DNA of 64,000 nucleotides from Lepiota brunneoincarnata (Eukaryota > Basidiomycota > Agaricomycetes > Agaricales > Agaricaceae), in contig JAEBUN010000006.1 in the NCBI GenBank assembly GCA_023014365.1, forward strand, positions 310,001-374,000. The letters run 5' to 3'. The translations under genes were made by a program, and so were the position numbers. Each line of letters starts with the position of its first letter. The stretch's first letter is position 1. Positions 46,281 through 58,681 of this stretch are shown piece after piece. The notes beneath the pieces are model-generated. The model had not been told where the DNA came from. It was given only the letters and a program-made list of their open reading frames with translations, and made no database searches.

Positions 46281-48352
46281 ATGGGAGAGCCTCAGCCAGC
46301 AGTGCTGCCCAAGGGCTACCAAATCCAGTCTTTTCTGCGCATCGCCTCCATCTCAGTCGCCCTCTATGAGTCAGATCGGTTTCTTGTGTTCTTGCCCCCC
46401 GCCGTTACTTATTCCGTTCCCAGTTTTCTCGAGACCTACCCGACCGCCTGGAGATTCTACAAAGAACAATGGCATTTAGGACGGCTAACGTACGAAACTT
46501 TTGTCTAGAGTTAGTCTTACGGAAGTCTTATTTGACCCAATTCGACCCAGTACCTCTGCCGCACTCTTTATATTGATTCGGTACGTTTTCATCTCATAAA
46601 CCAACGCCCGCTCATTCCGCCTGCTTAAATACTCCCGTTTCATAATAGGTTCTCGAGCGTTGTAGTGTTGTCTCTGAGCACCGTTAGAACTTCTTCTTCC
46701 CCCTCCCCCCCCCCTCCCCCGTCTAGATTCCATCTTCATCACTCATGATCAACTAAATACAGATCGGCTTCTTCTACAACAAGTTTGACGACGAACTATG
46801 CCGCAGATTCTTTCTTCTACCCCCGATCTTTAAAGGTGAATATAACTCGTGTTGCGTCAGCACTCCACTGCATTTATATTCTATTTCAAGTCATCCAGAT
46901 CATGGTTTCCCAAGCCGTCCTTGGCTTTAGGTAGGCTTCACAAACCGACTGAATCAGCCAAGAAATTGACAGAACCATATCTAGGGTGTACAACCTGTCG
47001 AAGCGTTCCAAAAAGGTCCTCTATCTCGGTTTGTTTGTCTACCTCGCGACCTGTTCGGTGCGTACCCTCAAATTCTCCACCCCAAACTTGAGCATTCATC
47101 CATCCATATCAGTCACAATGGTTATCCACCCTGTTACAGCGACAAGGTGAGCTCCCATGCTCTTCCACAGACGACCGTGGATCGCCTTATACGTTATAGC
47201 GGTCGTTGACTCGGCAATCGTGAGTTTCCCTCCCTCAACAGCCAGCCCTCCTTCTTCATCTCTCGGTTCTCAACCCTGGGATCCTTTATTGTTCTCTAGA
47301 AAAAGTAAGTTTCCCTTCCGGAGGCCCTGGTTCGGGCACGCCAGCTCACACAAGTGGCGTCCAGCTGCAGAGCCCTTAGCAACGGGGGCCAATTCAGAGC
47401 CTGGGTCTTCTATGCTATCGCTATGGGATACGACGTCCTCATGACTTCGACCTCTGCGTTCTATCTGCTGAAATACAAGTTGACGTCAACCAGTGGTTCA
47501 ATGTGAGCGAACCCTCCCACCGCTTCTCACGTACTATGGCCTATAATAACCCCCGGGTTCATTAGGATGGGCAAACTGGCCAACATGTGGGCCGTCTCAT
47601 CTACGATCACAAGCGCCATGATTATTTATATCCTTTTTCAGGATGCTGTATGACGGTCTTGGCTACTTGGTTGCACTGACAGGTGGGGAAAGTACCGGCC
47701 CTTGTTCCGAGAAGATTTATTAACCGGTCATCCCACAGGAATAAACATACTCAATCTAATATTATACAAAACTTCGACGGACATTCAGGTATGTCTCCTG
47801 ACCACACAAATGATCACGGGTTCAGTGTTCTGACGCGACATATGATTATGGTGCCCTGACAGAGTGCAGCGTACGTATGAACCTGGTCTGCTCTCCTTGC
47901 GAACTCATCGGATGCACCAGGGCGTCTCTTGGGTATTGTCTAACTTGGATCATGTCTCAGAGGCTTCTGATTCATCTACATGGTTCGATCATCTATTCGT
48001 TTTTTGCCTTCTGTTGCCAAGATGGCTCACACCGAGTTCCAATAAAGACGCCTCAAGAGAACGACGAATGGAAAGCGAGGTGTTCACCATAACCCAAGAT
48101 ATCCTATCGCCACGTGATGTCAGCCAAGTAGTTCGAGCTCAACTCGCACACAAACCGCCGTTTCCTTTCCGGCATCAATTGCGCCGGTCTGACTTGGAAC
48201 GGACTTTTGATCAATATAATTCGGAAGATTCTGATGTTCATGTCAGAGTCGAACGAACTGTGAAGGTAGAAAGGCGATCACGGTCGATTCAGCTAGAAGA
48301 TTACTCGCGGAGAGCGAGACCGGTGATGCGCAACGTCCAGACTCGACATTGA
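46281..48352 (+). CDS. DUF6533/DUF6534-type multi-pass membrane protein
   Basis: Basidiomycete-specific integral membrane family of unknown function. ATG at 46281 (MGEPQPAVLPKGYQIQSF) leads, after splicing short introns, to RIASISVALYDFLETYPTAW and RFYKEQWHLGRLTTSAALFI, a DUF6533-like start, then FSSVVVLSLST, IGFFYNKFDDELCRRFFLLP, QIMVSQAVLGFRVYNLSKRS and KKVLYLGLFVYLATCS. Later exons give TMGYDVLMTSTSAFYLLKYK, LANMWAVSSTITSAMIIYIL, LTGINILNLILYKTS and SLGYCLTWIMSQRLLIHLHG, the last resembling DUF6534. A hydrophilic charged tail (ERRMESEVFTITQDILS to RPVMRNVQTRH) ends at 48352. About seven membrane segments. Exons between about 47100 and 47400 are uncertain. Confidence 0.68.
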
Positions 48353-49154
48353 CATTCGATCTTACGACCCCAGAACGTTTCACGTAACTCGCTTTTCAGG
48401 TGCGTTGGCACTCGCTTCCCCCCCCCCCAACTTTCTTATCCGTATGCGAGGTGGCTAATTGAGAACAAAGCAAGTCGGACTCGCTGTACCATATTTTTAC
48501 CCACCCGCCACACTATACTTAATTCTTAATCGATAATCGTGTATCTGGAAGCAGATATGCAGGTGCAATGCTATCATATCCGAATGTCAGCATTTGGACA
48601 TCCGCCCGACATCTCTTGCTACAGTGGTGCACACCCGAGGGCCTTGCACAATACCATCGACGCTGATAAAGAGCCCACAAATACATACCGCTTGTCATCA
48701 GGGCTTAGAACGCATCGCTCCCAACCGACGTCAGTGTGGTTCCCCCCCCCCCCACTCTTGTCAAGTCCCTATCGCGATAAGAATGTGAGGCTTGTTTCCA
48801 GAACATCGCACCAAAATCAGAGCAATTTCAAAAACAGGTTGATGATGCTCTCGACTAAGTCCTTTTGGAACATAAATATGGTGGGCTGCCATCAACGTTT
48901 CAAGCCCTCTACTCCAAGTTACAACAATTGTTTATTAGGAGGCTGTGGTAAATGTAAAGCAAGTCCGTATTATAGTTGCAAGACAATTAAAGATGCACCA
49001 CACTTATCTTGACGCTTGCGTGAACCAAGGCAAGATGCCCTTGCTCGTCTCGCTAATTTCGTCGGGAGGCCGGTCCTCTTGGTAACCTTATTCTTTCACG
49101 CCCTCTACGACCGACTCGAACTTGAACGACACTTTCACGCACAAAGCCTAGTGA
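48353..49154. other. Intergenic region of about 800 bases
   Basis: Two poly-C runs (48418-48428 and 48742-48753) and no supported exon. An upstream exon of the GPCR-like gene cannot be excluded. Confidence 0.4.
48742..48753. repeat. Poly-C tract
   Basis: Twelve consecutive C residues in intergenic DNA; a second run of eleven lies at 48418-48428. Confidence 0.85.
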
Positions 49155-51154
49155 ATGGCAGCAGCAATACGTCCTCCTCTACCGAATGTGATCAGGTCTA
49201 TCATACTCGAGAGGAAATACACTACCCAGGAATCCGGCGGGGTAATTGTGCGTTGTTCTTTTGATTCTCCGAGTTGGCGGTTGTGTTTTATCTTCTACCC
49301 ACTCATTAATTTATTCAAGGTTCTGATAGGAGCGTCTTCGTTATCTCTGTCGGCGGTGGTAATTTTACTGGGAGCTATAGTGGTAAGTTCTTCATTTAGG
49401 CTCAGAGCCCCACATGTATCTATTTCTTTTGTAGATATCAGCCGCTGGACCGAGAGGAACGCTGAAAAAGCATCTATTTCTGCGAACACACGTTGCGGGG
49501 TACTTCTTCTCGCTCATGCTCTGTCATATCATCCAAGGTAGTCTATCCCTTTGTCATCTAAACTTGCACAAAAAAAGAGCGTGGACTGAATAAGGTTTGG
49601 GGTGTGGTAGCGGTCGCATCGATCATGAACACAAGATGGGTTGTACGTGGTAGTTTGGAGGCCGGGAACTGGTGTGTTGCTCAAGGTCACATTTCCCTGC
49701 CCCTTAAACGGGCCCAAAGCTGATGATCAAGCCACAGGTATGCTCAAGCAAGCTTCGGATGTGGGGACAGCACTCTGGACGTCCGTAGGTTTTTTTTTTT
49801 TTTTTTTGGATCCACCAATTCGCCCTTGACATAAACCAATCCACGAAAATAGGTGATGGCAATACACACATTCTGTCTCCTCTTTTGGGAGATGGAGGGA
49901 CTTAGCATCTATATGTTTTGGGCGACGTTGATCGGTGGGTGGTCAGCCATAGGCGCCATGGTCGTTTCTGCTCCAGCGATACTTGGGGTCGGGAAACTAG
50001 GCCAATACTGTAAGTGTTCGCAACGAGTTCGGATCATATAGAAGCACAGGTACTAAAGAAAGCTCACGCCGCGAACCAAGTTGGCATCTCAGGCTATTGG
50101 TGTTGGATTACCCCACAACACAAGACCCAACGACTCACGTATGTTGCCTGATCCAGATCACTCTGAACCACCTGACGTTTAAGCTTCCGAACAAAAAAAA
50201 AAAAAAAAGACACGGCTGGTTGATCGTGAGTCCCCTCCATGTGTGAATTCACATCGACACTGATTGGTCGCCTAGCTGCTCTTGGCTGTGGGATCGAATT
50301 TTGTACTATATACTTTGATATCCCTACGCCTGAGAGGCGTCATCACAAGGGATGGCTGGCGTATCAGATTCGCAAGAACGGCAGTAGCAGAGGACACTGG
50401 CAGCAGGCAAGATCTGCATACAGAGCACTCCGTTCAAGTCGCGAAACAAATGTTGCTGTAAGTGGCATCTCGGGTTAACACCTGATCCTGCAGGATATTG
50501 ATAGGCTCGCCAGGTACCCGGTACGCTAGAGCAGTCACTCAGTAGGAGCACTGCTTAACAATCTGGTGGTTGGCCCAGGTCATCTATGCTGTCTTGATCC
50601 TACCGATTGTGATCACCCGACTTGTAGAATATTCGGGCAAGGATATAGCACTGATAGGCATGATATTCAGGTCAGTAAAGAAAACTTGGTGGGGAATGCA
50701 ATAATAGAAATTGGCACTCACGGGGTCGAACAGTGACACAGTTTACCAGATGTTCGGTATAGCGAACGTGGTATTGTTCACCACAACAAGGCCAGTGCTT
50801 TCCCGCGAGCCTGTATTTTTCAGAGGCGGGAACATCTCTTGGCCGTTTGAACGCGGACATTCTGCCGACGAGCAACGTTCCGTGCCGACCGACCAAACTC
50901 AAGCTCCAGAGTCGCCGTCGCCTCCCCAGGAGACGGCGCAGATCGACCGATCCTCATCCATCACATCTGGACCTTCATGGACGCAGCGGGAGATCAAGCG
51001 GCCAGCCAGCCTTGCGATCGTCAGGGATAGTATTGGGAGTATATACAGCATCTATGACGCAAGGTCAGGAGGACTCCAAGCTGAGCCACCACGAGTATTG
51101 TCCGGGTCCCACTGGAGCCCGGACACGCCACCGAGATCATCAGCAAGAAGATGA
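49155..51154 (+). CDS. Family A GPCR-like seven-helix protein (basidiomycete type)
   Basis: ATG at 49155 (MAAAIRPPLPNVIRSIIL). Spliced segments include LIGASSLSLSAVVILLGAIV, KKHLFLRTHVAGYFFSLMLC, IIQGLGVVAVASIMNTRWV, then the family signature MLKQASDVGTALWTSVMAIH followed by TFCLLFWEM, ISGYWCWITPQHKTQRLT, SNFVLYTLISLRLRG, GWRIRFARTAVAEDTG, VIYAVLILPIVITRLVEYSG and VYQMFGIANVVLFTTTRPVL. This matches the GPCR-like proteins widespread in Agaricomycetes, related to fungal glucose/cAMP-type receptors. A long Ser/Pro-rich cytosolic tail ends SARR at 51154. One intron contains 18 T in a row (49790-49807), another a long A run near 50192-50208. Ligand unknown. The exact exon around 50130-50270 is uncertain. 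Confidence 0.75.
49790..49807. repeat. Poly-T run inside an intron of the GPCR-like gene
   Basis: Eighteen T in a row just after the donor site. The same gene has a poly-A run of about seventeen near 50192-50208. Confidence 0.9.
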
Positions 51155-51989
51155 GGGGGAGAGAGATGTGGAGAGTAGTGGGAAGGCACGCGAAGAAGGA
51201 TGGGTGCAGCAATTGAGTTCCATGTGCTTTACTCCATGGGTGCACCTCTACCAGGTCACTTGTTTCTAAACCTTGCCCGATCAAGCTTCTGTCTGGGGCT
51301 TCGCACCCCTTGCGTTGATTCGTTTTTGGATTGCCGATAGGAATGAAAAGACGTGAGCCCAACCGTATAAATAAGCAGAGCCAGCCAGCGGGTTCGAACC
51401 AAGCCGTCTACGAGGCCGGTTCCTTTCCATTCCAATCGGCGGAATGAATTTCGGTACCGGCAACAAGTCCAATTACACATGAGCTTCAATATTCAAAATC
51501 TAGCAGCATAGTCCCGAGCTCGTTGGAAAGGCAAAGATATCCATTCTTGTGCGAATTACGGGAGCGGGAACTGAGGCATCCTCAACCCGTGCGAGCCTGA
51601 ATTTACCGGATTTGGTTGCTTAGTGGGCGCTTGGACGCTGCGATCCCTTCTTGTCAGGATTGGTAATAACCACTAGCCCAAGTGTTCTCCCTTGTGGCGC
51701 AACAAGATCGAAAGCACAATAAGCCCCGATGAGCAATTTTAATCAAGCGAGGATTACTTGTGCTCCGAGGGAGCAGCGACCAGGGAAACGAAGCATGGAA
51801 CATCGAACCTCGAGTATAGAAAGCGCCCCTCAGGGTGATCTATATTGGCACTATGTCACATGAAGCAGACCACAAGAAATGTGCAGATTAGGACCATACA
51901 TTATATAGGGAGCCGTTGGAGCGAAAAGGGTATGTGAAACGTTTGTACAAATTATAGGGCTGTAAGGAGTGCTCGGACGAGTGGTCGCC
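51155..51989. other. Convergent intergenic region, 835 bases
   Basis: Between the stop codons of the GPCR-like gene and the minus-strand C2H2/Zn2Cys6 gene. A tRNA-like TTCGAAC at about 51391 has no matching stem. No gene supported. Confidence 0.4.
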
Positions 51990-54836
51990 CTATGCTTCGG
52001 AGAAAAATTCCAATAGACCCTCCTGTTCTTCCGTTCCTTCGAATTCGAGTTCCTGATGCCAGCTCTGTAGACGTAGCTTCATGAGCTCATCCCAGAATAG
52101 CGTCGGCGCTTCGTCGTGACTTTGCAGGAAACTTCGGATGTGTCGCAGCCAGCGCTTGACGAGACGGAATCTGACTTCAACCTTGAGATTGTTAGGGGAT
52201 CCGTACTCGAAAGGGGGGAGATTCTCCTGATAAGCGAGCATGGCGACCTGGCCAAGCCAATAAAACGGTAGCACTGCCAGAAGTAATAAGCACTCAGGTC
52301 CAAAAGTATAATTGTTGGAAACATACAGTTCTGAATGAATGGAGGCTCTCCCGATCCCACTTCTGTCCGCGAATCCGGACAGTTTCGCCAGTTCTGGAGC
52401 CAATTGTGCAACGCAAACTGAAGTTTGAACAATTCCGGATCCATCTCGTCCTCCTTCTCTGCACTCGGGAGCTTTGCTCCAGGCGGTTTGCCTCCAATGC
52501 AATACTGGAATAGTTGCTTGAGGATGATATGGACAAGTGCAAAGTGGGCAAACGGTCCCAGAGGTATCATGGCAGGTATCGACCTCGTCTCCGATAAATA
52601 TGAAATCATTTTCGGGATGCTCATGCCAGTCAATCGGCTTGCTTGAGTCGTCCCATAGGGAGAAGGTCGTTGAAGGACCATGAACCAATTTGCAGCGGTG
52701 TTCGCTTGCCAAAGGGCGTCTTCGCAAGGAAGTTTGAGCGTGACTTCTTGGGGGTGATATGATGACGGGAGCGCAAAGTATATGCAATGACAACAATCAT
52801 GCATGTATGACCAGAGGATGGCTCTGTCACAACCTCAGCTGCTGTTAAGACCGATCAACGTAAACACCGTACCTTTTTGCCATTTCGTTCCTTGCCCAAT
52901 CAAACCACGCACTTTCCAATGTATTTTCTGTTATATTCGCTGGTTCCCAGTTTGCGTTGAAGGGTATCAGGCCCGTCTGCCTTATCATCTGAGGAAGGAG
53001 ATTAATGACGACACTTGGCAGGGTGGTTACCTTGCATACGTACCATAACAAGCATGCCATGATAAATGCTAGATGACGCCCTCTGGTCTGATTCTTGATG
53101 AAAAAGACCAATTGTTTGAAGCAGCACAACAGCGAGAATGAGCTGAACCTGATCCAATAGGTCCGTCGATTTCCTTGCCTGATGCTCACCATTGAGGACA
53201 TCCGATCACGGAAACGGGTCTGCAGGGACTCACGAAATCGTGCACAAGCGTCTCCCGGGCAGAAGCCAAGGTTTTGGAAATGAAATCGGTTGCTCGTTTA
53301 TTCCCTACGAACAGCGCGCCACATGCTTGCATAGCGCTGAGTAGAATCTGCGATTTCTTCTCCGCACGAAAGGTGGGAGCGTGGACAACGGGGATCTGAG
53401 TAAGGAACGTTGTAAAAAATATATGCACTCGAGGTAATCGTTAGTAACCAAATCAGCAGACATAACGACAGAAGACATACGGTAATGCTGTAATTCTACG
53501 GGCGTTGGATCAGGACTGATCGCCTGCAACCGCCCTTGAGCTTGATCCACCTCAAATGTCTGGAATGCATCCGACTTTGCGCCTTCGACGGAGAACATAG
53601 GACTGTGCACAGACGGTGGCGTTGAAACATCTTTGAAGAGCCGAGCAAACGGGAAGTCTTCGGGCGAATCACCTCTCACGTTGAGGTCCTCAATGTTCAG
53701 GGTCACCTCAGATATTGAAGATGACGGAGATGCCTGAGGGAAGATGGTAGTGAAGAATGGCGTAAACACATCGCTTCCATAAGCCGGTGACAGATGGCTC
53801 GAGACTGGGACCAGCTGATCGTCAGTTGTTGTGGAGTCAGTTTCCGATGGAGAATAGACTTCAACGGGGGGTTCAGGAACATAGGCGCTTCTAGTGTAGA
53901 GTGTTACGGGAGGATACTCGGACTGCAGAGGTGGCTGAGCTGGTCTCTGTGTCTGTTGCTGATAACCTTCGGTCTCCTGGACGTAGACTAAGCCAGAAGC
54001 CTGAACAGGGTCAGATGTCTGCCTTGAGGCTGAAGAGTTGCCAGAGGGAACGGGTGGGGAAGAGCCAGAAGTGATTTGATCGGGGTAGGGGTTGGGGGGT
54101 AGGTTGAGGTGGGAGATAACAGATTGGTTGGTGTAAGGGGGGTGAAAGGACTGATTAGTGGCAGCCGGAATAATTGTTGTAGTGGTTGTAGAAACCGAAG
54201 TTTTCCTTGCAGTTGGGCCGTAAAAGCATTCTGTCCCCTTTGCAATACACTTCGAGCATGGGACCTGGCGGTCACACTTGATCTTGGACTCTGTGCATGA
54301 TACACACGAACGCCGCCGAGAGCGACTTGTTCTAAGGTAAGGTTTGGTAAGATAAATAGCGACGCTGGATGCGGACATACGGATTATTGCAGCTCTTTTT
54401 GTGCCTTGTCAGAAGATCGCTTCGAGTAAATTGAGAATCGCATGTCTGAACAATTGTGTTAGCGCCTAAGCAGGAAGCTAGAAAGGATGTATGATATACC
54501 TCACAGCGGTGGAGTCGTTCATTCGTATCTAAATCGGAGCAATGAGCATTGTTCGTGCCCATATCTGGTGAAAGGGGTCTTACGGTTGCGCAGATGGCGA
54601 TTAAGGTGTGTGGTGCGTGTAAATTTTGCCGGGCAATGCGGACAAAGCTTGGTCTGGGGCAAGACGGGGATGTTGCCGCGGTGGCTGCGTATCTTTGAGA
54701 GAGTGCCATCCTTCTTCCTGAGAGGCTCGAAGTCCTGCTGGGTTACAAGGGGCGTGTCTGCGCCGAGGGCGGCTGCGAGGGACGAGTGGGAGGACATGGG
54801 GGGCTGTAGACTTTGCCCAGGGACATTGGGATTCAT
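51990..54836 (-). CDS. Transcription factor with C2H2 fingers plus Zn2Cys6 cluster and fungal_trans domain
   Basis: Start is the ATG at 54836 (MNPNVPGQSLQPPM). Two C2H2-type fingers come first: CPHCPAKFTRTTHLNRHLRN, then ERLHRCE and, after an intron, TCDSQFTRSDLLTRHKKSC, the second ending in Cys. A Zn2Cys6 cluster follows directly: RSRRRSCVSCTESKIKCDRQ with VPCSKCIAKGTEC. A long Ser/Thr/Pro linker precedes the fungal_trans-like region (IPVVHAPTFRAEKKSQILLS, AMQACGALFVGNKRATDFIS, then helical exons to 51990). It ends ELEFEGTEEQEGLLEFFSEA. The double DNA-binding layout is known in ascomycete and basidiomycete regulators. About 850 residues. Target genes are unknown. Confidence 0.85.
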
Positions 54837-55014
54837 GGAGGAGACTTGGGAAGAGACGAGACTAGAGGCCACCTTCGACTAAATTGGCACCCAAACGAGC
54901 CCCTGGCCAATTACGGAAGCGTTGCTTTTCCTCGCCAACTCGCTTGTTCGATCCTCACAACTCTATGACTTATTGTATCTCTACATCCCAGTCTAAAGGA
55001 GAGTGACAGTGACA

Positions 55015-56822
55015 CTATTCTGCGCTACCTCGAAACCGCAGCAACTCTCTCCTGATCGCCCATTCAACAGCATCCTCGATGTTTTCTGCTTCGTAGGTTG
55101 GTGTGTGGCCGGGTGGGCCTTGTTCGGGGTCGTACACACCCGTTCTTACTAGGATAGAACGCCAACCGACAGCGTTGGCTCCCGCGATATCTGAGGAGAG
55201 AAATTCAGAGCTTGGTCGTATTGTGATGACTCCGCGTACCCGACTCTGGGTTATCTTGGGAAAGTTCGTCATTTTCGGCCAAACCCGAGGGCGCTCAGCA
55301 GAGACTCACCTCCAATCATGTATCTGACAAAGAAGACTATGACTAGGGAAGAACCAAGCTTGTCGCAATCACTTACACACGAGGCGGTGGGAACCTGTGA
55401 GCTCCATAGATAGTGTTCAACCGATCGCGAAGCACCTTCTCTGCAAACTTGTAAGTTTCTCGAGTTGGTTTGCCGAACTGTATATGGGGATATTGGGCTC
55501 CCGTTAAAGCCTATTCGCTTCCCAGTAAGGCAGCTATCGCTATATCAACGAGTCTAGACATACCTGATAGACACCTTGGAATGCTGCTCTGAAACCCCCT
55601 TGACCGAGTCGTGGACGCTGGAAGTCGGACTTCCAGAGAAGATCGGGGTTGCAGAAAATGAGTTCCACAGGGTTCTCATTTATTCTGGGACCCACATATG
55701 GACCGCCTACGACTCCATTGGACTGTATGATATCGCAGAGAATTTGACCTACAAGTGACATGAACACAAGGAGGCAAAACGAGTTGGAGTCGCTGATGAC
55801 TAACAATCTAGCGCCCAATCTCGAGGGTCATGAAACACGAATGCTGCGGCAAACCTCGTTTTACTAAAGTCAATGATCTGAAAGCGGATTAACTCTTTTA
55901 CACGCCGGGGATTCATCCCATCTGTCGTACCTTGGCTGTATCCTTCTCTAATTCAGTCGGAGGATGAAACGGCCACACTCTGGGTTTGTCATGTTACAAC
56001 TTCTAAGCTTCGACATCGTACACCCCACGAGGAATAACTCACGAAGGATCCCACGCCAATATATCAAGAGTGGTATAGGCTTGCTTAAAACCATAGCTAT
56101 TAATCAACTATTAATCATCTGAGCCCGGAATGAAGCGACCGAGTGACCTGTAACATACTCTTCAGCGACCCCTCGAAGGGTACCTAAGCGTCCCCCCAGG
56201 ATGAGCACAGGTGTGTTGGCATATTTGTGAGCAAGGGTTTTCAGGATGGTATGTGCTTGGACATATTGATCTTCCTCAATCTGAATATCACCCCTTATTG
56301 AAATCGGAGCGACGGAAATCTAGCACGACTCTTACTGGAAAACCCAACTGCTTTGTGAGCTTCTGACAGCGAGTCCGCTCACTTACGCCACCACCATTCG
56401 TCAACTATAACTCGGTAAAGTGAGCAATATTGACGCCAGAATATGTCGTCGCAGAGTTACCAAGATGTACGGGATCTTGCTAGAGGATAATATGAGCCTG
56501 AGTGATGCTGAGCCAGTTCAACATACCACTTGAATGGGTTATCACCTTCTAGGACGGAAAGTGCGCGTTTAGCTGCGGGAAGCACGTTCGGCCCACGTAT
56601 TAGGACGCCATCCTGCAGAACACAATGAAGCTCAGAACTCAAGTCGACGGCGGATTCACGTACGATGTCTAAACAGAATGCCAAAGGCGGAACGGCAGCA
56701 GGTTTTATTGACCGCCATGAACATGTTGAGTGAAACCCGGCGCGTGGCGGGCGACTCGAAAAGATATTCTGGCGAGGCCCAGGAGGGACTCGGCGAACAA
56801 ACATTATGATTGTTAAGAACAT
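55015..56822 (-). CDS. CECR5/HDHD5-like HAD-superfamily hydrolase, probably mitochondrial
   Basis: HAD subfamily IIA phosphatase-like protein. Exon 1 (ATG at 56822, or 56804) encodes a basic presequence (MFVRRVPPGPRQNIFSSRPP) and the first half of the active site, PPLAFCLDI; the intron is then removed to give LDIDGVLIRGPNVLPAAKRA, with the nucleophile aspartate of the DxDG motif. Next come LTNGGGVSERTRCQKLTKQL, RPRLGQGGFRAAFQGVYQ, and the C-terminal DIAGANAVGWRSILVRTGVY, which holds the last acidic motif, and DAVEWAIRRELLRFRGSAE. Order and spacing match CECR5. Substrate is unknown. Introns of 50-90 bases; some middle junctions (55840-56250) were not fixed. Confidence 0.82.
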
Positions 56823-57028
56823 GGTACCGCCACAAGTCCGAGCTCTGTTGACAGGGTTCGGTCACAAATATCCCCACACTCAACTATTGACGCTCATTGC
56901 AACCCCTGGTTCACCCCCTGCTGCTCAATCGTGCTATGCTCGTCAGTTCACAAGAAACGTGCGTATGGCCCCCGTCTGCAAGGCAGTTGTTGCGTTCACA
57001 CACATTGACCACCCAGTGCGCACAAGAA

Positions 57029-58681
57029 ATGATACCTCCTCGAATAACATCCCGATCCAGGCTGGCGAATGCCTCGCCTTCAGTTGCTCTCGAGAAGGGA
57101 GCTTATTATCGAACCCGACCTTCACACAAACGCTCAGTATCTGCACTACAGCCCGCCAACCCATATATCCAGCGGCACACCCAACCACACACCCGACAAA
57201 ATACGAAACTCGTCACTCTTCTTATCCTCCTCGTCTTCGCATGCATCGCCTGTTTCGGCATAGCTTACTATCTCTTCAAGACGAGGTGGGAGAACCCTGC
57301 ACAGTACCCACACATCCTATCAGCTAATTCGCCATCCCCACAAGTGAGCGCATCCACGTACGATGATATCCAAGAGAAAGCATCTGTCAATCCGGAGGAG
57401 AAGTTCTTGGCATATCTTCCCCATAGCGGCTTGCACAATCAACGCATAGCACTAGAAAACGCACTGGTACTAGGACGCCTGCTCAATCGTACCCTGATTG
57501 TACCGCCCGCCCGTCTCGGCAATAAACCCATTCCTTATTACCCCTTTGACCGACTTTCCCGAACCCTAGCATCAAACGACAAGGCAGGCTTACAACACTG
57601 TGTCAGAATACCGCCCGGGCTTCCCACACCGGTTGAATGTCTCGACTATTTCGAATATACATATATTTCGTGGAGTTGGTTGGTCAACCTTACCTCAGTG
57701 AGAACCAGGCAAAAAATTCTGTATCGGTGGGATTTCAACGAAGAATGGTTTAAAGACACTCTCAACATCTCGGATGGCCAAGTATTGGTGGTGCGCGAGC
57801 GAACAGTCTATCACTATCGCATCGTGGACGACATAAACAAGACGTCCAAGAGTAGTGGTCATCATTTGGAAGATATCTCAATCGGCGACCTTGCACGAGT
57901 AAAGCAGAGACTTCTGTTCTTCGGAACGCTTTTTGGGTCAAGCCGGCTGCGATTTCAGGAACAATACCACTTGGACGTACGAAGGGAAATCCGCGAAGCA
58001 ATGGCAATTGCGCACCCTGCGCTAATTCGAATATCTGAATCAATCTCGAAAGCTCTTGGTGGCAAGTACCTGGCCATACACTTGCGTGCAGGCGACAGCA
58101 AGTTTGAAGATGCCAGTGATTTGAACTCTCGAAGAATATGGTGGGTTCTAGTGCACCGTATCCTTAATAGAACCATGGACGATACCATCCTATTGGAACG
58201 AACCATCCGCGGATCTGAAGTCTCCCTGAATACCTCAAATCTTGGCTTCCTCCCACTCCCTCGCCAACACCGCTCCCTCGACGTTGTGGAAAGGTCCCTT
58301 TTGGAGTCCCCATGGTTACCCTGCCGCAAGCCACGATCACGCATTTCCATATTTGACGCGATTGGCCCTAGCACACCACCGCTGTATATCGCAACAGACG
58401 TCAAAGATCCACAAAAAAGTCCCCTATTGGCCCGCTTCCAACGCACTTTCCCTTGCGTATTTTACTCGTCGGATTTCACGTCACAGCTCACATCCCTAGA
58501 CCGACTAATCAACCCAACTGATGGAGTTCCCCTTCGCCCCCACCTCCTTGCTTTTGTCGACGCTATGGTGGCTGCGGGCGCATTACGAGTCGTTGGAACC
58601 AAAGGCAGTACATTTAGCTATTACATTGAAGATGTCCTATGGAAACGTTTCCACAATCTGCCCATCAAACAACGTGGTTGA
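57029..58681 (+). CDS. CigA/O-fucosyltransferase-like type II membrane protein
   Basis: Single-exon gene, 550 residues from ATG 57029 (MIPPRITSRSRLANAS); the frame is open up to an ATG at 56897, but that extension has no features. One membrane anchor near residues 61-83 (LVTLLILLVFACIACFGIAY), preceded by a basic cytosolic tail, places the enzyme in the secretory pathway lumen. The GDP-fucose O-fucosyltransferase-like fold is visible: YLPHSGLHNQRIALENALVL, GRLLNRTLIVPPARLG, YLAIHLRAGDSKF with the substrate-binding HLRxGD, PLYIATDVKD, and GSTFSYYIEDVLW near the end. Several N-glycosylation motifs follow the anchor. The sugar donor and acceptor are inferred from the family only. Confidence 0.82.
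   Translation: MIPPRITSRSRLANASPSVALEKGAYYRTRPSHKRSVSALQPANPYIQRHTQPHTRQNTKLVTLLILLVFACIACFGIAYYLFKTRWENPAQYPHILSANSPSPQVSASTYDDIQEKASVNPEEKFLAYLPHSGLHNQRIALENALVLGRLLNRTLIVPPARLGNKPIPYYPFDRLSRTLASNDKAGLQHCVRIPPGLPTPVECLDYFEYTYISWSWLVNLTSVRTRQKILYRWDFNEEWFKDTLNISDGQVLVVRERTVYHYRIVDDINKTSKSSGHHLEDISIGDLARVKQRLLFFGTLFGSSRLRFQEQYHLDVRREIREAMAIAHPALIRISESISKALGGKYLAIHLRAGDSKFEDASDLNSRRIWWVLVHRILNRTMDDTILLERTIRGSEVSLNTSNLGFLPLPRQHRSLDVVERSLLESPWLPCRKPRSRISIFDAIGPSTPPLYIATDVKDPQKSPLLARFQRTFPCVFYSSDFTSQLTSLDRLINPTDGVPLRPHLLAFVDAMVAAGALRVVGTKGSTFSYYIEDVLWKRFHNLPIKQRG

Noticed and set aside
47157..47444. 95-codon frame as a separate gene
   Set aside because: Falls among exons of the DUF6533-type gene; better explained as intron and shadow reading.
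51385..51410. tRNA-like GGTTCGAACC
   Set aside because: The flanking bases do not form a T-stem on either strand, and no acceptor stem or anticodon arm fits.
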